Assembly: GCA_903881475.1 (NCBI GenBank)
Contig: CAIRTK010000049.1
Span: 1-38,075 of the forward strand
Reading direction: 5' to 3'
DNA from: an uncultured Opitutia bacterium
GTDB taxonomy: Bacteria; Verrucomicrobiota; Verrucomicrobiia; Opitutales; Opitutaceae
Length of the DNA: 38,075 nucleotides
Both the position numbers and the translations under genes were made by a program. The notes under the pieces were generated by a model. That model had not been told where the DNA came from. It saw nothing but the letters and a program-made list of their open reading frames with translations, and made no database searches. Position 1 is the first letter of the stretch, and each line of letters opens with the position of its first letter. Below are positions 17,703-24,782 of the stretch, in pieces.

Positions 17703-18254
17703 ATGCCCGCCGCTCCTTCCGTCCCTGCTTCACTCGTCCTCGGCGGCGGCTGCTTCTGGTGCTTCGATGCGGCGTTTCAGCTGCTGCCCGGGGTCACCCG
17801 CGTGACCTGCGGCTATGCGGGCGGCACGGTGGACCATCCAAGTTATGAGCAGGTTTACACCGACACCACGGGCCACGCCGAGGTCGTGAAGATCGACTAC
17901 GACCCCGCCCGGATTTCCCTCGCCCGGCTGCTGGAATTCTTCTGGCAGGTCCACAACCCGACACTGGTCAACGGCGAGGGCGAGGACAGCGGCACGCGCT
18001 ATCGCTCGGTGATTTTCTACGCCGACGCCGCGCAGCGGGCCGCCGCGGAAGCCTCCCGCGCCACCGAGCAGGCGGGCCTCACCGCGCCGATCGCGACGGA
18101 AATCTTGCCGCTGAAAAAATTCTGGCCGGCGGAGGATTACCATCAGGACTATTTCGCGAAGCATCCCGAGCGCGCGTACTGTGCGGCGGTCATCAAGCCC
18201 AAGGTCAAGAAGCTGCAGGCCGCGCTCGCCGCGCAGCCAGAAGTCAGAGGCTAG
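17703..18254 (+). CDS. msrA: peptide-methionine (S)-S-oxide reductase MsrA
   Basis: Repairs S-sulfoxides of free and protein-bound methionine. The 183-residue product has the catalytic motif GCFWC at 16-20 (Cys17), followed by FDAAFQ where most MsrAs have an E at the D. GTRYRS is the family's GTQYRS motif, and the HQDYF segment is conserved. A C-terminal Cys in RAYCAAV may resolve the disulfide. No signal peptide is visible, so it is cytoplasmic. The last four codons and the TAG stop (18240-18254, reading EVRG-stop) lie inside the left arm of an inverted repeat, so the natural C-terminus has been replaced or extended by repeat sequence. Confidence 0.96.
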   Translation: MPAAPSVPASLVLGGGCFWCFDAAFQLLPGVTRVTCGYAGGTVDHPSYEQVYTDTTGHAEVVKIDYDPARISLARLLEFFWQVHNPTLVNGEGEDSGTRYRSVIFYADAAQRAAAEASRATEQAGLTAPIATEILPLKKFWPAEDYHQDYFAKHPERAYCAAVIKPKVKKLQAALAAQPEVRG

Positions 18255-18330
18255 AAGTCAGTTCCGATCGGCCTCTCCTACATCATCATATCCCTTCCCC
18301 CTCGGTCCCTTTTTCTGACCTCTGACTTCT
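18239..18330. repeat. inverted repeat with AGAAGTCAGAGG arms
   Basis: AGAAGTCAGAGG at 18239-18250 and a second AGAAGTCAG at 18253-18261 face CCTCTGACTTCT at 18319-18330. The arms can form a long stem around a pyrimidine-rich loop. The left arm codes for the end of MsrA. The rest of the 108-bp gap before the next gene is pyrimidine-rich and holds nothing else recognisable. Confidence 0.7.
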
Positions 18331-18362
18331 AATCTCTTCCCTCTCGTCTTACACCCTTCCCC

Positions 18363-20528
18363 ATGAAGAGCAAAAAACGCCCCGCCCCGAAAAAAACCAG
18401 CCCGACGCGAAAGCCTGCGCCGGCTCCCAGCACGCCGGCGAACGTTCCGCACGAGGTGACGTTCACCGCGCAGGGCGGGTATGCCGACCCGTTCAACCAG
18501 GTCGTGCTCGACGTGATTTTCACCGACCCGGCGGGCCAGGCCTTCCGCGTCCCCGCCTTCTGGGCCGGCGCCAACCGCTGGAAGGTGCGCTATGCCTCCC
18601 CGCTCACGGGCGAACATGCCTACCGCACGGAATGCAACGTGGCCACCGATGCCGGCCTGCACGGCCTCACCGGCAGGATCACGGTCAAGCCGTACCACGG
18701 GAAAAATCCGCTCTACGTGCACGGCCCGGTGCAGGTCGCCGCGGACCGGCGCCATTTCGAGCATCACGACGGCACGCCGTTTTTCTGGCTCGGCGACACC
18801 TGGTGGATGGGCCTCTGCCATCGCCTGAAATGGCCGCAGGGGTTCAAGCAGCTCACGGCCAACCGCGTGAAGAAAGGCTTCAACGTGGTGCAGATCATCG
18901 CCGGCCTCTATCCCGACATGCATCCGTTCGATCCGCGCGGTGCGAACGAGGCGGGTTATCCATGGGAGGAAGGCTACTCGCACATCCGTCCGGAGTACTT
19001 CGATGCCGCCGACATCAAGCTGGCCCATCTCGTCGCGAACGGCATCACCCCGTGCATCGTCGGGGCGTGGGGTTACTTCATCGCGTGGATGACCGAGGAC
19101 CAGTTGAAGGCCCACTGGCGCTATCTCATCGGGCGCTACGGCGCCTGGCCCGTCCTCTGGTGCACCGCCGGCGAGGCCAATCTCCCGTGGTACCTCGCGA
19201 AGAATTTCCCCGAGGACGATCGCACCATGGTCAAGGGTTGGACGAAGCTCATCCGCTATCTGCAGGAAACCGACCCCTTTAACCGCCCGGTCACGATCCA
19301 TCCGACCGCGATCAACCGATATACCGCGCGCAACGCGACCGAGGACGAGACGCTGCTCGACTTCGACATGCTCCAGGTCTCGCACGCCCAAAACGAGGCG
19401 GTCGGCGCCGCGGTGAAGGCCGTGCGCGAAACCTACGCCGCCACGCCGCGCATGCCCGTGATCAACGGCGAGCCGTGCTACGAGATGCTCATGGGCAACA
19501 TCACCGCGCCCTGGCCGCGCCGGGCGTTCTGGTCCTGCGTGCTCAACGGCGCGATGGGGCACACCTACGGCGGCAACGGCATCTGGCAGTGCAACCAGCC
19601 CGGCATTCCCCACGGCGCCTCGCCGCACGGCGGCAACTATGGCAACACACCCTGGGTCGAGGCGATGAACTACACGGGCTCGGCCGAGTGCGCGCATGGC
19701 AAGGCCCTGCTCACGCGCCACGCATGGGAAAAATTCGAACCCCATCCCGAGTGGGCCGCCTACGCCGGCGATGTCTGGCTGCCCCTGGACGATGCACAGT
19801 GGATCTGGTCGTCGCGCGAAACCCCGGCGAAGGACGCGCCCAACAGCCGGCGCTATTTCCGCAAGACCTTCGAGCTGCCCGCCGGCAAAAAAATCGCCAG
19901 CGCCCGCCTCCGCTTCGCCGGCACACACCACACCGATGCCTTGCTCAACGGCGCGCCCGCCGGCGTCGGCTGGGACTGGAAGACCGGCCCGCAGTTCAAC
20001 GACCGCGCCCACCTGCTCCGGCCCGGCCACAACGATCTCACCATCTGGTGCGAGCACCGGCCCGCGACCGGCGACGCCCCCGGCCTGCTGGCCTGCCTGG
20101 AGATCCGCTTCACCGACGGCCGGATGGTGCGCGTGCCGACCGATGCCTCATGGAAGGCGCTGAAGACCAAGATCAGCGCGTGGGACACGCACGGATTCGA
20201 CGATTCTGCGTGGCCCGCCGCGCAGGTCATCGGCCAGCTGGGCGAACAGCCGTGGGGCCCGATCACGGCCCCGGACGCGAGCCTGTTCGGTCCGCAGACC
20301 GCCGGCATCCCCGGTGCGACGCGGGTCACCTACATCCCCTATGCCGAACCCGTCGTGGCCCGCGGACTCGCCGCCGGCTCCGCCCACCGCGCCAGCCATT
20401 TCGATCCGGTCACCGGCAAGACCAAGAGCCTCGGCAAGATCAGGGCCGGCGCTGACGGCACCTGGTCCTGTCCGCCCCCCAAGGGCATCGATCACGACTG
20501 GGTCCTGGTGCTCGAGGCCACTGGCTGA
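18363..20528 (+). CDS. DUF5060/DUF4038 apiosidase-like glycoside hydrolase with C-terminal beta-sandwich
   Basis: A 721-residue protein. The N-terminus (1-30) is Lys/Pro-rich with no signal peptide. Residues about 30-115 resemble DUF5060, a beta-sandwich with an ENV-type GEHAYRTEC strand. Residues about 125-440 are the TIM-barrel DUF4038 of the apiosidase (GH140-like) group, with FFWLGDTWWMG (140-150), candidate catalytic acids Glu271 (TAGEAN) and Glu370 (INGEPCYE), and GHTYGGNGIWQ (399-409). Residues about 490-640 look like a GH2-type jelly roll (YFRKTFELP ... TDALLNG). It probably acts on plant-type glycans, but substrate and location are unknown. It stands alone between two inverted repeats, with no transporter or other glycosidase nearby. 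Confidence 0.82.
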   Translation: MKSKKRPAPKKTSPTRKPAPAPSTPANVPHEVTFTAQGGYADPFNQVVLDVIFTDPAGQAFRVPAFWAGANRWKVRYASPLTGEHAYRTECNVATDAGLHGLTGRITVKPYHGKNPLYVHGPVQVAADRRHFEHHDGTPFFWLGDTWWMGLCHRLKWPQGFKQLTANRVKKGFNVVQIIAGLYPDMHPFDPRGANEAGYPWEEGYSHIRPEYFDAADIKLAHLVANGITPCIVGAWGYFIAWMTEDQLKAHWRYLIGRYGAWPVLWCTAGEANLPWYLAKNFPEDDRTMVKGWTKLIRYLQETDPFNRPVTIHPTAINRYTARNATEDETLLDFDMLQVSHAQNEAVGAAVKAVRETYAATPRMPVINGEPCYEMLMGNITAPWPRRAFWSCVLNGAMGHTYGGNGIWQCNQPGIPHGASPHGGNYGNTPWVEAMNYTGSAECAHGKALLTRHAWEKFEPHPEWAAYAGDVWLPLDDAQWIWSSRETPAKDAPNSRRYFRKTFELPAGKKIASARLRFAGTHHTDALLNGAPAGVGWDWKTGPQFNDRAHLLRPGHNDLTIWCEHRPATGDAPGLLACLEIRFTDGRMVRVPTDASWKALKTKISAWDTHGFDDSAWPAAQVIGQLGEQPWGPITAPDASLFGPQTAGIPGATRVTYIPYAEPVVARGLAAGSAHRASHFDPVTGKTKSLGKIRAGADGTWSCPPPKGIDHDWVLVLEATG

Positions 20529-20546
20529 CCCTCAATCGGCGATTTA

Positions 20547-20635
20547 TTAACCACGAAGGTCACGAAGAGGAGGAACCCAGACCCGGGCGGTTTGGATCCT
20601 CCGGACTTCGTGATCTTCGTGCCCTTCGTGGTTAA
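20547..20635. repeat. inverted repeat, AACCACGAAG/CACGAAG family
   Basis: Left arm 20547-20570 (TTAACCACGAAGGTCACGAAG) and right arm 20606-20635 (CTTCGTGATCTTCGTG ... CTTCGTGGTTAA) are complementary, and the CACGAAG word recurs within each arm. It occupies the gap between two convergent genes. Similar CACGAAG palindromes are common in several bacterial phyla. Confidence 0.75.
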
Positions 20636-20647
20636 ATCGGTTGATTG

Positions 20648-21946
20648 CTAGGCCGAGTGCGCTGGCGGGCCGCCGCCCACGCCGCTGATGACCCGCGCAC
20701 CGCGGCGGTACGTGAAGTACGAATAGACCCACTGGATCAGCACCGACACCTTGCTGCGGAATCCGACGAGGAAGATCAGGTGGATGGCAAGCCAGGCGAC
20801 CCACGCGGGAAAGCCGCTAAACTTGAACTCGCCAATCTCCGCCACGGCCGCGGACCGGCCGATCGTCGCCATCGAGCCCTTGTCGCGGTAGGCAAACGCC
20901 GCGCGCCCCGCCGGGGAGAACCGCTCCCCGCGCAGTTCGCGCGCGATCAGTTTCGCCACATGCGCGCCGGCCTGCATCGCGCCCTGCGCCACGCCGGGCA
21001 CCGTCACGCCGTTCGCATCCACCAGCGAAATGATGTCGCCCACGGCGAACACCTCGGGATGACCCGGCACGCTCAGGTCGGGCAGGACTTTCACGCGGCC
21101 CGCGCGGTCGGTCTCCATGCCGAGCTGCTTCGCCAGCGGCACCGCCGCCACGCCCGCACCCCAGAAGATATTGTCGGCCCGGATGGTCTTTCCGCCGGCC
21201 ACGATCTGGCCCTCGGTGATCGCCTCCACCCGCGTGCCCGTGTGCACTTCGACGCCGAGCTTTTCGAGCTGGCGCTGCGCGCTGGCCGACAGTTCCGGCG
21301 GATACGTCGCGAGCACGCGCGGGCTGCCCTCGATGAGGATCACCCGCGACTTCGAAGGATCAATGTGGTCAAAATCACGATTGAGCACCGTACGCGTCAG
21401 TTCCGCAAAGGTGCCCGCGAGTTCCACGCCGGTGGGACCGCCGCCGATCACAACAATGGTCATCGCGGCGTCGCGCTTGGCCGCATCCGGCTCCGTCTCC
21501 GCCCGCTCAAACGCCAGCAGGATCTTGCGCCGGATGGTCAGGGCGTCATCGAGCGTCTTGAGCCCCGGGGCGAACTGCTCCCATTCCGGATGGCCGAAGT
21601 AGCTCGTCGTCCCGCCCGCCGCCACGACGAGGTAATCGTAGGTCACTTCACCGCGCTCGTGGATGACCCGCCGGCCCGCGAGGTCGAGGCCGGTGACCGC
21701 GGCCATGATGACGGAAAAATCCACCCGCGACCCAAAGATCGCCCGTACCGGCTGGGCGATGTCCACGGCCGACAGGCCGGCCGTCGCCACCTGATAGAGC
21801 AACGGCTGGAAAAGATGGTGGTTCTGCCGGTCGATCAGCGTGATCCGGGCGAGCTTGGCCGGGAATTTCTGGCAGAAGGTCAGGCCGCCGAAACCGGCAC
21901 CGATGACCACGATGTGCGGGAGCGAGGCGGCGCCGGGTGATTCCAT
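20648..21946 (-). CDS. ndh: type II NADH:quinone dehydrogenase (NDH-2)
   Basis: Non-proton-pumping flavoenzyme that oxidises NADH and passes electrons to quinone at the inner face of the membrane. The 432-residue product has the FAD site GAGFGGL (16-22), the quinone-side motif HLFQPLLYQVATAGLS (44-59), the NADH site GGGPTGVELAG (168-178), the second FAD motif VFAVGDI and the family's GVAQGAMQ. A C-terminal hydrophobic stretch (about 383-400, WVAWLAIHLIFLVGF) and an amphipathic YSYFTYRRGAR segment likely anchor it. The gene is transcribed divergently from the DUF971 gene over a 102-bp spacer containing a strong hairpin. Confidence 0.95.
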   Translation of the reverse strand: MESPGAASLPHIVVIGAGFGGLTFCQKFPAKLARITLIDRQNHHLFQPLLYQVATAGLSAVDIAQPVRAIFGSRVDFSVIMAAVTGLDLAGRRVIHERGEVTYDYLVVAAGGTTSYFGHPEWEQFAPGLKTLDDALTIRRKILLAFERAETEPDAAKRDAAMTIVVIGGGPTGVELAGTFAELTRTVLNRDFDHIDPSKSRVILIEGSPRVLATYPPELSASAQRQLEKLGVEVHTGTRVEAITEGQIVAGGKTIRADNIFWGAGVAAVPLAKQLGMETDRAGRVKVLPDLSVPGHPEVFAVGDIISLVDANGVTVPGVAQGAMQAGAHVAKLIARELRGERFSPAGRAAFAYRDKGSMATIGRSAAVAEIGEFKFSGFPAWVAWLAIHLIFLVGFRSKVSVLIQWVYSYFTYRRGARVISGVGGGPPAHSA

Positions 21947-21987
21947 GGGGCGCCAACGTGACTGTAGCCCGGGCCGTTGGCAACGTG

Positions 21988-22014
21988 CCGGAGGACAATT
22001 TTGCTGTCCTTCGG
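21988..22014. promoter_or_regulatory. hairpin in divergent ndh/DUF971 promoter region
   Basis: CCGGAGGACA (21988-21997) pairs with TGTCCTTCGG (22005-22014) around ATTTTGC; a second, looser pair GCCAAC / GTTGGC lies just to its left. It could be an operator or an mRNA leader structure for either gene. No T-run follows, so it is not a typical terminator. Confidence 0.4.
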
Positions 22015-22048
22015 GGAACGATGCAGGTTACTCATCCCGGCCCGCCGC

Positions 22049-22345
22049 ATGCACGCCCCTGTCAACATCCAGCTCATCGGGTCCGAGGTCGCCATCGTCT
22101 GGGACGACGGCGTCGAGAGCTATTTCGCCGCCGACAAGCTGCGCGCCGCCTCGCCGAGCGCGGAGACGCAGGGCGAGCGCGACATCTTCGGGCAAAAGTA
22201 CGGCGGCGACGGCCCGAGGAATTTCGCCGGGGTGCAGGTGCTCGGCTGGGAACAGGTCGGCACCTATGCGCTGCGCTTTGATTTCAGCGACGGCCATCGC
22301 ACGGGTCTCTACAGCTACGACTACCTCCGAAAGTTGTCGGCCTGA
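22049..22345 (+). CDS. DUF971 (GBBH-like N-terminal) domain protein
   Basis: A 98-residue single-domain protein of the DUF971 family, the domain found at the N-terminus of gamma-butyrobetaine hydroxylases and as a stand-alone protein often linked to Fe-S or Mrp-type proteins. Supporting features are the strand IVWDDGVES followed by FAADKLRAASPSAET and the C-terminal ALRFDFSDGHRTGLYSYDYLRKL, which is the conserved W/F-x-D-GH-x-TG-x-Y core. The start is the ATG at 22049; the longer in-frame extension carries no similarity and overlaps the promoter hairpin. Function is not established. Five bases after the stop an inverted repeat begins. Confidence 0.85.
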   Translation: MHAPVNIQLIGSEVAIVWDDGVESYFAADKLRAASPSAETQGERDIFGQKYGGDGPRNFAGVQVLGWEQVGTYALRFDFSDGHRTGLYSYDYLRKLSA

Positions 22346-22350
22346 ATTTT

Positions 22351-22463
22351 TGGCCACGAAGAGGCACAAGGGATCGAAAGCTCCGATTCGATTCTCCCGC
22401 GCGCCTATAGGCGCAATGGAGACTCCCTCTTAGCCCCAATGCCCTTGTGCCTCTTCGTGGCCA
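22351..22463. repeat. inverted repeat, GGCCACGAAGAGGCACAAGGG family, copy 1
   Basis: Left arm 22351-22372 (TGGCCACGAAGAGGCACAAG...) is perfectly complementary to right arm 22442-22463. Between them an inner palindrome GCGCGCCTATAGGCGC sits near 22400. The same element recurs in reverse orientation at 31911-32025, including the inner palindrome. It fills the DUF971-hisI spacer. Confidence 0.85.
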
Positions 22464-22513
22464 TCAATCCGATGCTTGCTTCGTCCCGCCCGCCGGCAAA
22501 ACCTCCCCTTTCC

Positions 22514-22969
22514 ATGAGCACGTTCGTCTTCCCCGCCCGCACCACGACCGCCGAGATCGAGCTCGGCACCACGCTGCAGCCGAAGTTCGGCCCCGACGGC
22601 CTGATTCCCTGCATCACGCAGGACGTCCACTCGGGCGAAGTGCTGATGTTCGCGTTCATGAACGCGGAGTCGCTCGCCCACACGCTCGCAACGAAAAAGG
22701 CCACGTACTGGAGCCGTTCCCGCAACAAGCTGTGGATGAAGGGCGAGGAGTCGGGCAACGTGCAGCACGTGAAGGAAGTCCGCACCGACTGCGACCAGGA
22801 CGTGCTCCTGATCAAGGTCGAGCAGACGGGCTCTGCCAACGCCGCGTGCCACAACGGCTACCAGTCGTGCTTCTACCGCAAGCTCGGCGACTTCGCCGAC
22901 CCTTCGCTCAAGCTGCAATTCACCGCCCAGCGCCTCTTCGATCCCGCGACGGTGTACAAGAAGAAGTGA
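22514..22969 (+). CDS. hisI: phosphoribosyl-AMP cyclohydrolase HisI
   Basis: Third step of histidine synthesis: opens the adenine ring of phosphoribosyl-AMP. The 151-residue product has [15 protein letters not shown] (36-50), [12 protein letters not shown] (63-74), the metal-binding DCDQD (92-96) and zinc cysteines at TDC (Cys93), ACHNG (Cys112) and QSCFYR (Cys119). No HisE domain is fused. I start at the ATG at 22514; the frame is open 25 codons further, but that part is encoded by the arm of an inverted repeat. It stands alone, with no other his gene in the window. Confidence 0.95.
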   Translation: MSTFVFPARTTTAEIELGTTLQPKFGPDGLIPCITQDVHSGEVLMFAFMNAESLAHTLATKKATYWSRSRNKLWMKGEESGNVQHVKEVRTDCDQDVLLIKVEQTGSANAACHNGYQSCFYRKLGDFADPSLKLQFTAQRLFDPATVYKKK

Positions 22970-22985
22970 GGGGCAGAGCGCGGTC

Positions 22986-23160
22986 GGCTGTAGGCTCTAA
23001 GCGATAAGCGAGTCAGGTTTCCTTGGCGCAGCCGCGCCGGTAGGGCGGATTATCCCCAATCCGCCGCGTTTGGCTCCGACGGCGTCCAACCGGCGTGTTA
23101 CGGATAACGCGCCCTAACTTCGCCGGATGTTTAGCCTGTCGCCCACAGCCTAAAGCTTAG
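22986..23160. repeat. composite inverted repeat: GGCTGTAGGC/AAGCTTTAGGC arms enclosing a 76-bp element
   Basis: Outer arms at 22986-23010 (GGCTGTAGGCTCTAAGC) and 23131-23160 (CACAGCCTAAAGCTTAG) surround the 76-bp double hairpin listed separately. The right arm supplies the last two codons and the TAG of the HxlR gene (AAG CTT TAG on the minus strand). The same arm vocabulary recurs at 26361-26565 and 27921-28086. Confidence 0.7.
23041..23116 (+). repeat. 76-bp double-hairpin (REPIN-like) element, copy 1
   Basis: Begins TAGGGCGGATTATCC and ends GATAACGCGCCCTA. Two palindromes, GGCGGATTA/AATCCGCC (one mismatch pair in this copy) and GGCGTGTTA/ATAACGCGCC, flank a short centre with GTTTGGCTCCGAC. 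A GTAG precedes the left hairpin. Copies 2 (reverse) and 3 are the same length. Confidence 0.85.
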
Positions 23161-23566
23161 CGCCAGCCGCAGCGTAAACCGCGGCCGCCGGCACGATCTG
23201 GCCGGTGGCGTCCCTCCGGCTCGTGCCGGCAATATGCTGGCCACCCCAGTCGGCGATGGCCCGGATGATCGGGCGGAGTCCCTCCCCTTTCGGCGTCAGC
23301 AGGTATTCGTAACGTGGCGGGTTATCCTGGTAAGGGGTCCGGGTGATGATGCCGGCCGACTCGAGCCGGGCCAGCCGCTCGGCGAGGATGTTCGTCGGGA
23401 TCTTCTCCTTCGACGCGGCGAACTCCCCGAAGCGGCGGCGCCCATGCAGCAGGTCCCGGATGACCAGCAGGGTCCAGCGGTCGCCAAAGATATCGAGGCT
23501 GCACGCCACCGCACAGGGGGAACGCGCCTCGGCGGGCAGGGTATCGGGAGGGGAACGGCGCTTCAT
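23150..23566 (-). CDS. HxlR-family transcriptional regulator
   Basis: A 138-residue winged-helix protein of the HxlR/YodB/HypR group. It carries the diagnostic start of the domain, CAVACSLDIFGDRWTLLVIRDLLHG, with Cys18 at the position used for redox or electrophile sensing in YodB and HypR, then RRFGEFAAS, IPTNILAERLARLESAGII (recognition helix region) and the wing PRYEYLLTPKG. These regulators act as dimers. It is transcribed divergently from an EmrA/EmrB-type pump, and a 17-bp palindrome lies exactly between the -35 and -10 of its own likely promoter. It probably represses both units. Its last codons and stop come from an inverted repeat. Confidence 0.93.
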   Translation of the reverse strand: MKRRSPPDTLPAEARSPCAVACSLDIFGDRWTLLVIRDLLHGRRRFGEFAASKEKIPTNILAERLARLESAGIITRTPYQDNPPRYEYLLTPKGEGLRPIIRAIADWGGQHIAGTSRRDATGQIVPAAAVYAAAGAKL

Positions 23567-23608
23567 GCCGAAAAGATTTCTTTTATACTTGCAAAACGCA
23601 AGTCACAA
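23562..23608. promoter_or_regulatory. overlapping divergent promoters for hxlR-type gene and emrA
   Basis: Plus strand: TATACT at 23584-23589 with a weak TTCATG at 23562-23567, 16 bases apart, for the efflux genes. Minus strand: TATAAA at 23586-23581 with TTGTGA at 23608-23603, 16 bases apart, for the regulator. The two -10 boxes overlap, so the promoters would compete and one repressor dimer could block both. Inferred from sequence only. Confidence 0.6.
23587..23603. promoter_or_regulatory. operator-like palindrome O1 (HxlR-type regulator)
   Basis: Perfect inverted repeat ACTTGC-AAAAC-GCAAGT. It fills the spacer of the regulator's promoter and overlaps the -10 of the efflux promoter. Size and layout fit the sites known for HxlR-family dimers. 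Confidence 0.7.
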
Positions 23609-23622
23609 CTCAGGGTCTAGTA

Positions 23623-23639
23623 ACTTTCATTATGCAAGT
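23623..23639. promoter_or_regulatory. operator-like palindrome O2 over the emrA start codon
   Basis: ACTTTC-ATTAT-GCAAGT, the same 6-5-6 layout as O1 with one half-site imperfect by one base pair plus wobble. It is 36 bp from O1, and the 11 bases GCAAGTCACAA are repeated exactly at 23598-23608 and 23634-23644. It overlaps the ATG at 23632. Confidence 0.55.
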
Positions 23640-24759
23640 CACAATCTCTCCCTCCTCCCTCGCCCCGGTCGCGGCGCCCTTTTCCCCGGCTCCCGCCATT
23701 GCTGCCCGCCCCGCCCGGCCGGCCGCTCCCGCCCTTCGCCGCCGCACCTGGCTGCTCGCCGGCGCGGTCCTGATCACCGCTTTCGCCGCCTGGCGCGGCG
23801 GACGGGCCCTCACCTTCGCCCTGGCCCACGAATCGACCGACGATGCGCAGGTCGAGGGACACGTCAGCCCGGTCCTGCCGCGGGTCCCCGGCTATGTCGC
23901 CCGCGTGCTCGTCAACGACAACGAGCGCGTGACCGCCGGACAGCCCTTGCTGGAAATCGATCCCGCGGACCTCGACTTAAAGTCCGCCAATGCCGCGGCC
24001 GCCCTCGACAGCGCCCGCGCCGCGCTCCAGATCGCCGAGGCCAACTTCGCCGGCGTTCGCGCCACTGCCGACGTCGCCACGGCGAACGTGACGACGGCCC
24101 TCGTCACTCAGGCCAAGACCGCCTCGGACCTCGCCCGCGATGACCAGTTGGTGAAGACCAACGTCATTTCCGCCCAGCAATGGACCGACTCGCGCGCCGC
24201 CGCGGATGCCGCCGCTGCCCAGCTCGAGGCAACCCGGCGGCAGGCCGCCGCCGCGGCCCGGCAGATCGACGTCGCCGTCGCGCAGGTCGGCGCCGCCCGC
24301 ACGCAGGTCGCCGAGTGCGCGGCCGACTTCGATTATGCCCGACTGCAACGTGGCTATGCGACGGTCACCGCGCCCATCTCCGGCATCGTTTCGCACAAGA
24401 ACATTGAGCCGGGCCAGTTCGTCCAGGCCGGCCAGACGCTCCTGTCCGTCGCCGCCGACACCGATCTCTGGCTCGTCGCCAACTTCAAGGAAACCCAGGT
24501 TGCGCGGATGCATGCCGGCCAGCCCGTGGAATTCACGGTCGACGGCTATCCCGGCGTCACGTTTCATGGCCGCGTCGATTCGCTCGCCGGCGCCACCGGG
24601 GCGCGATTCGCGCTGCTGCCGCCGGACAATGCCTCCGGGAATTTCGTCAAGGTCACGCAGCGGGTGCCGGTGAAAATTCTCGTGGACCACGCGTCCGGCG
24701 CGGAATCCGTCCTTCGGCCGGGCATGAGCGTCGATGTCGCGGTACGGATCAAGGACTGA
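23632..24759 (+). CDS. emrA: EmrA/HlyD-type membrane fusion protein of an MFS efflux pump
   Basis: Periplasmic adaptor of a tripartite drug-efflux system. The 375-residue product has a disordered N-tail, one membrane anchor (about 38-56), the ESTDDAQVEGHVSPVLPRVPGYV lipoyl half-motif (67-89), a long Ala-rich coiled coil, the second lipoyl half TAPISGIVSHKNIEPGQFVQAGQ, and a beta-barrel with WLVANFKETQVARM. This order is typical of the EmrA family. It shares an operon with the DHA2 transporter 23 bases downstream and is divergent from an HxlR-type regulator. No outer-membrane TolC partner is in the window. The symbol is by family only; the substrate is unknown. Confidence 0.92.
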   Translation: MQVTISPSSLAPVAAPFSPAPAIAARPARPAAPALRRRTWLLAGAVLITAFAAWRGGRALTFALAHESTDDAQVEGHVSPVLPRVPGYVARVLVNDNERVTAGQPLLEIDPADLDLKSANAAAALDSARAALQIAEANFAGVRATADVATANVTTALVTQAKTASDLARDDQLVKTNVISAQQWTDSRAAADAAAAQLEATRRQAAAAARQIDVAVAQVGAARTQVAECAADFDYARLQRGYATVTAPISGIVSHKNIEPGQFVQAGQTLLSVAADTDLWLVANFKETQVARMHAGQPVEFTVDGYPGVTFHGRVDSLAGATGARFALLPPDNASGNFVKVTQRVPVKILVDHASGAESVLRPGMSVDVAVRIKD

Positions 24760-24782
24760 AGCCCGCCGTTCCCTTGCCCGCC

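Noticed and set aside
18258-20057. A 599-codon frame on the minus strand opposite the DUF4038 gene
   Set aside because: Overlaps a well-supported gene, has no family motif, and its end lies in the inverted repeat.
22351-22463. Possible CRISPR or rho-independent terminator
   Set aside because: Only one palindrome per site, no regular spacers, no T-run, so neither a CRISPR nor a standard terminator.
22439-22513. Extended start of hisI
   Set aside because: The first 25 codons come from the right arm of the 22351-22463 palindrome and its flank.
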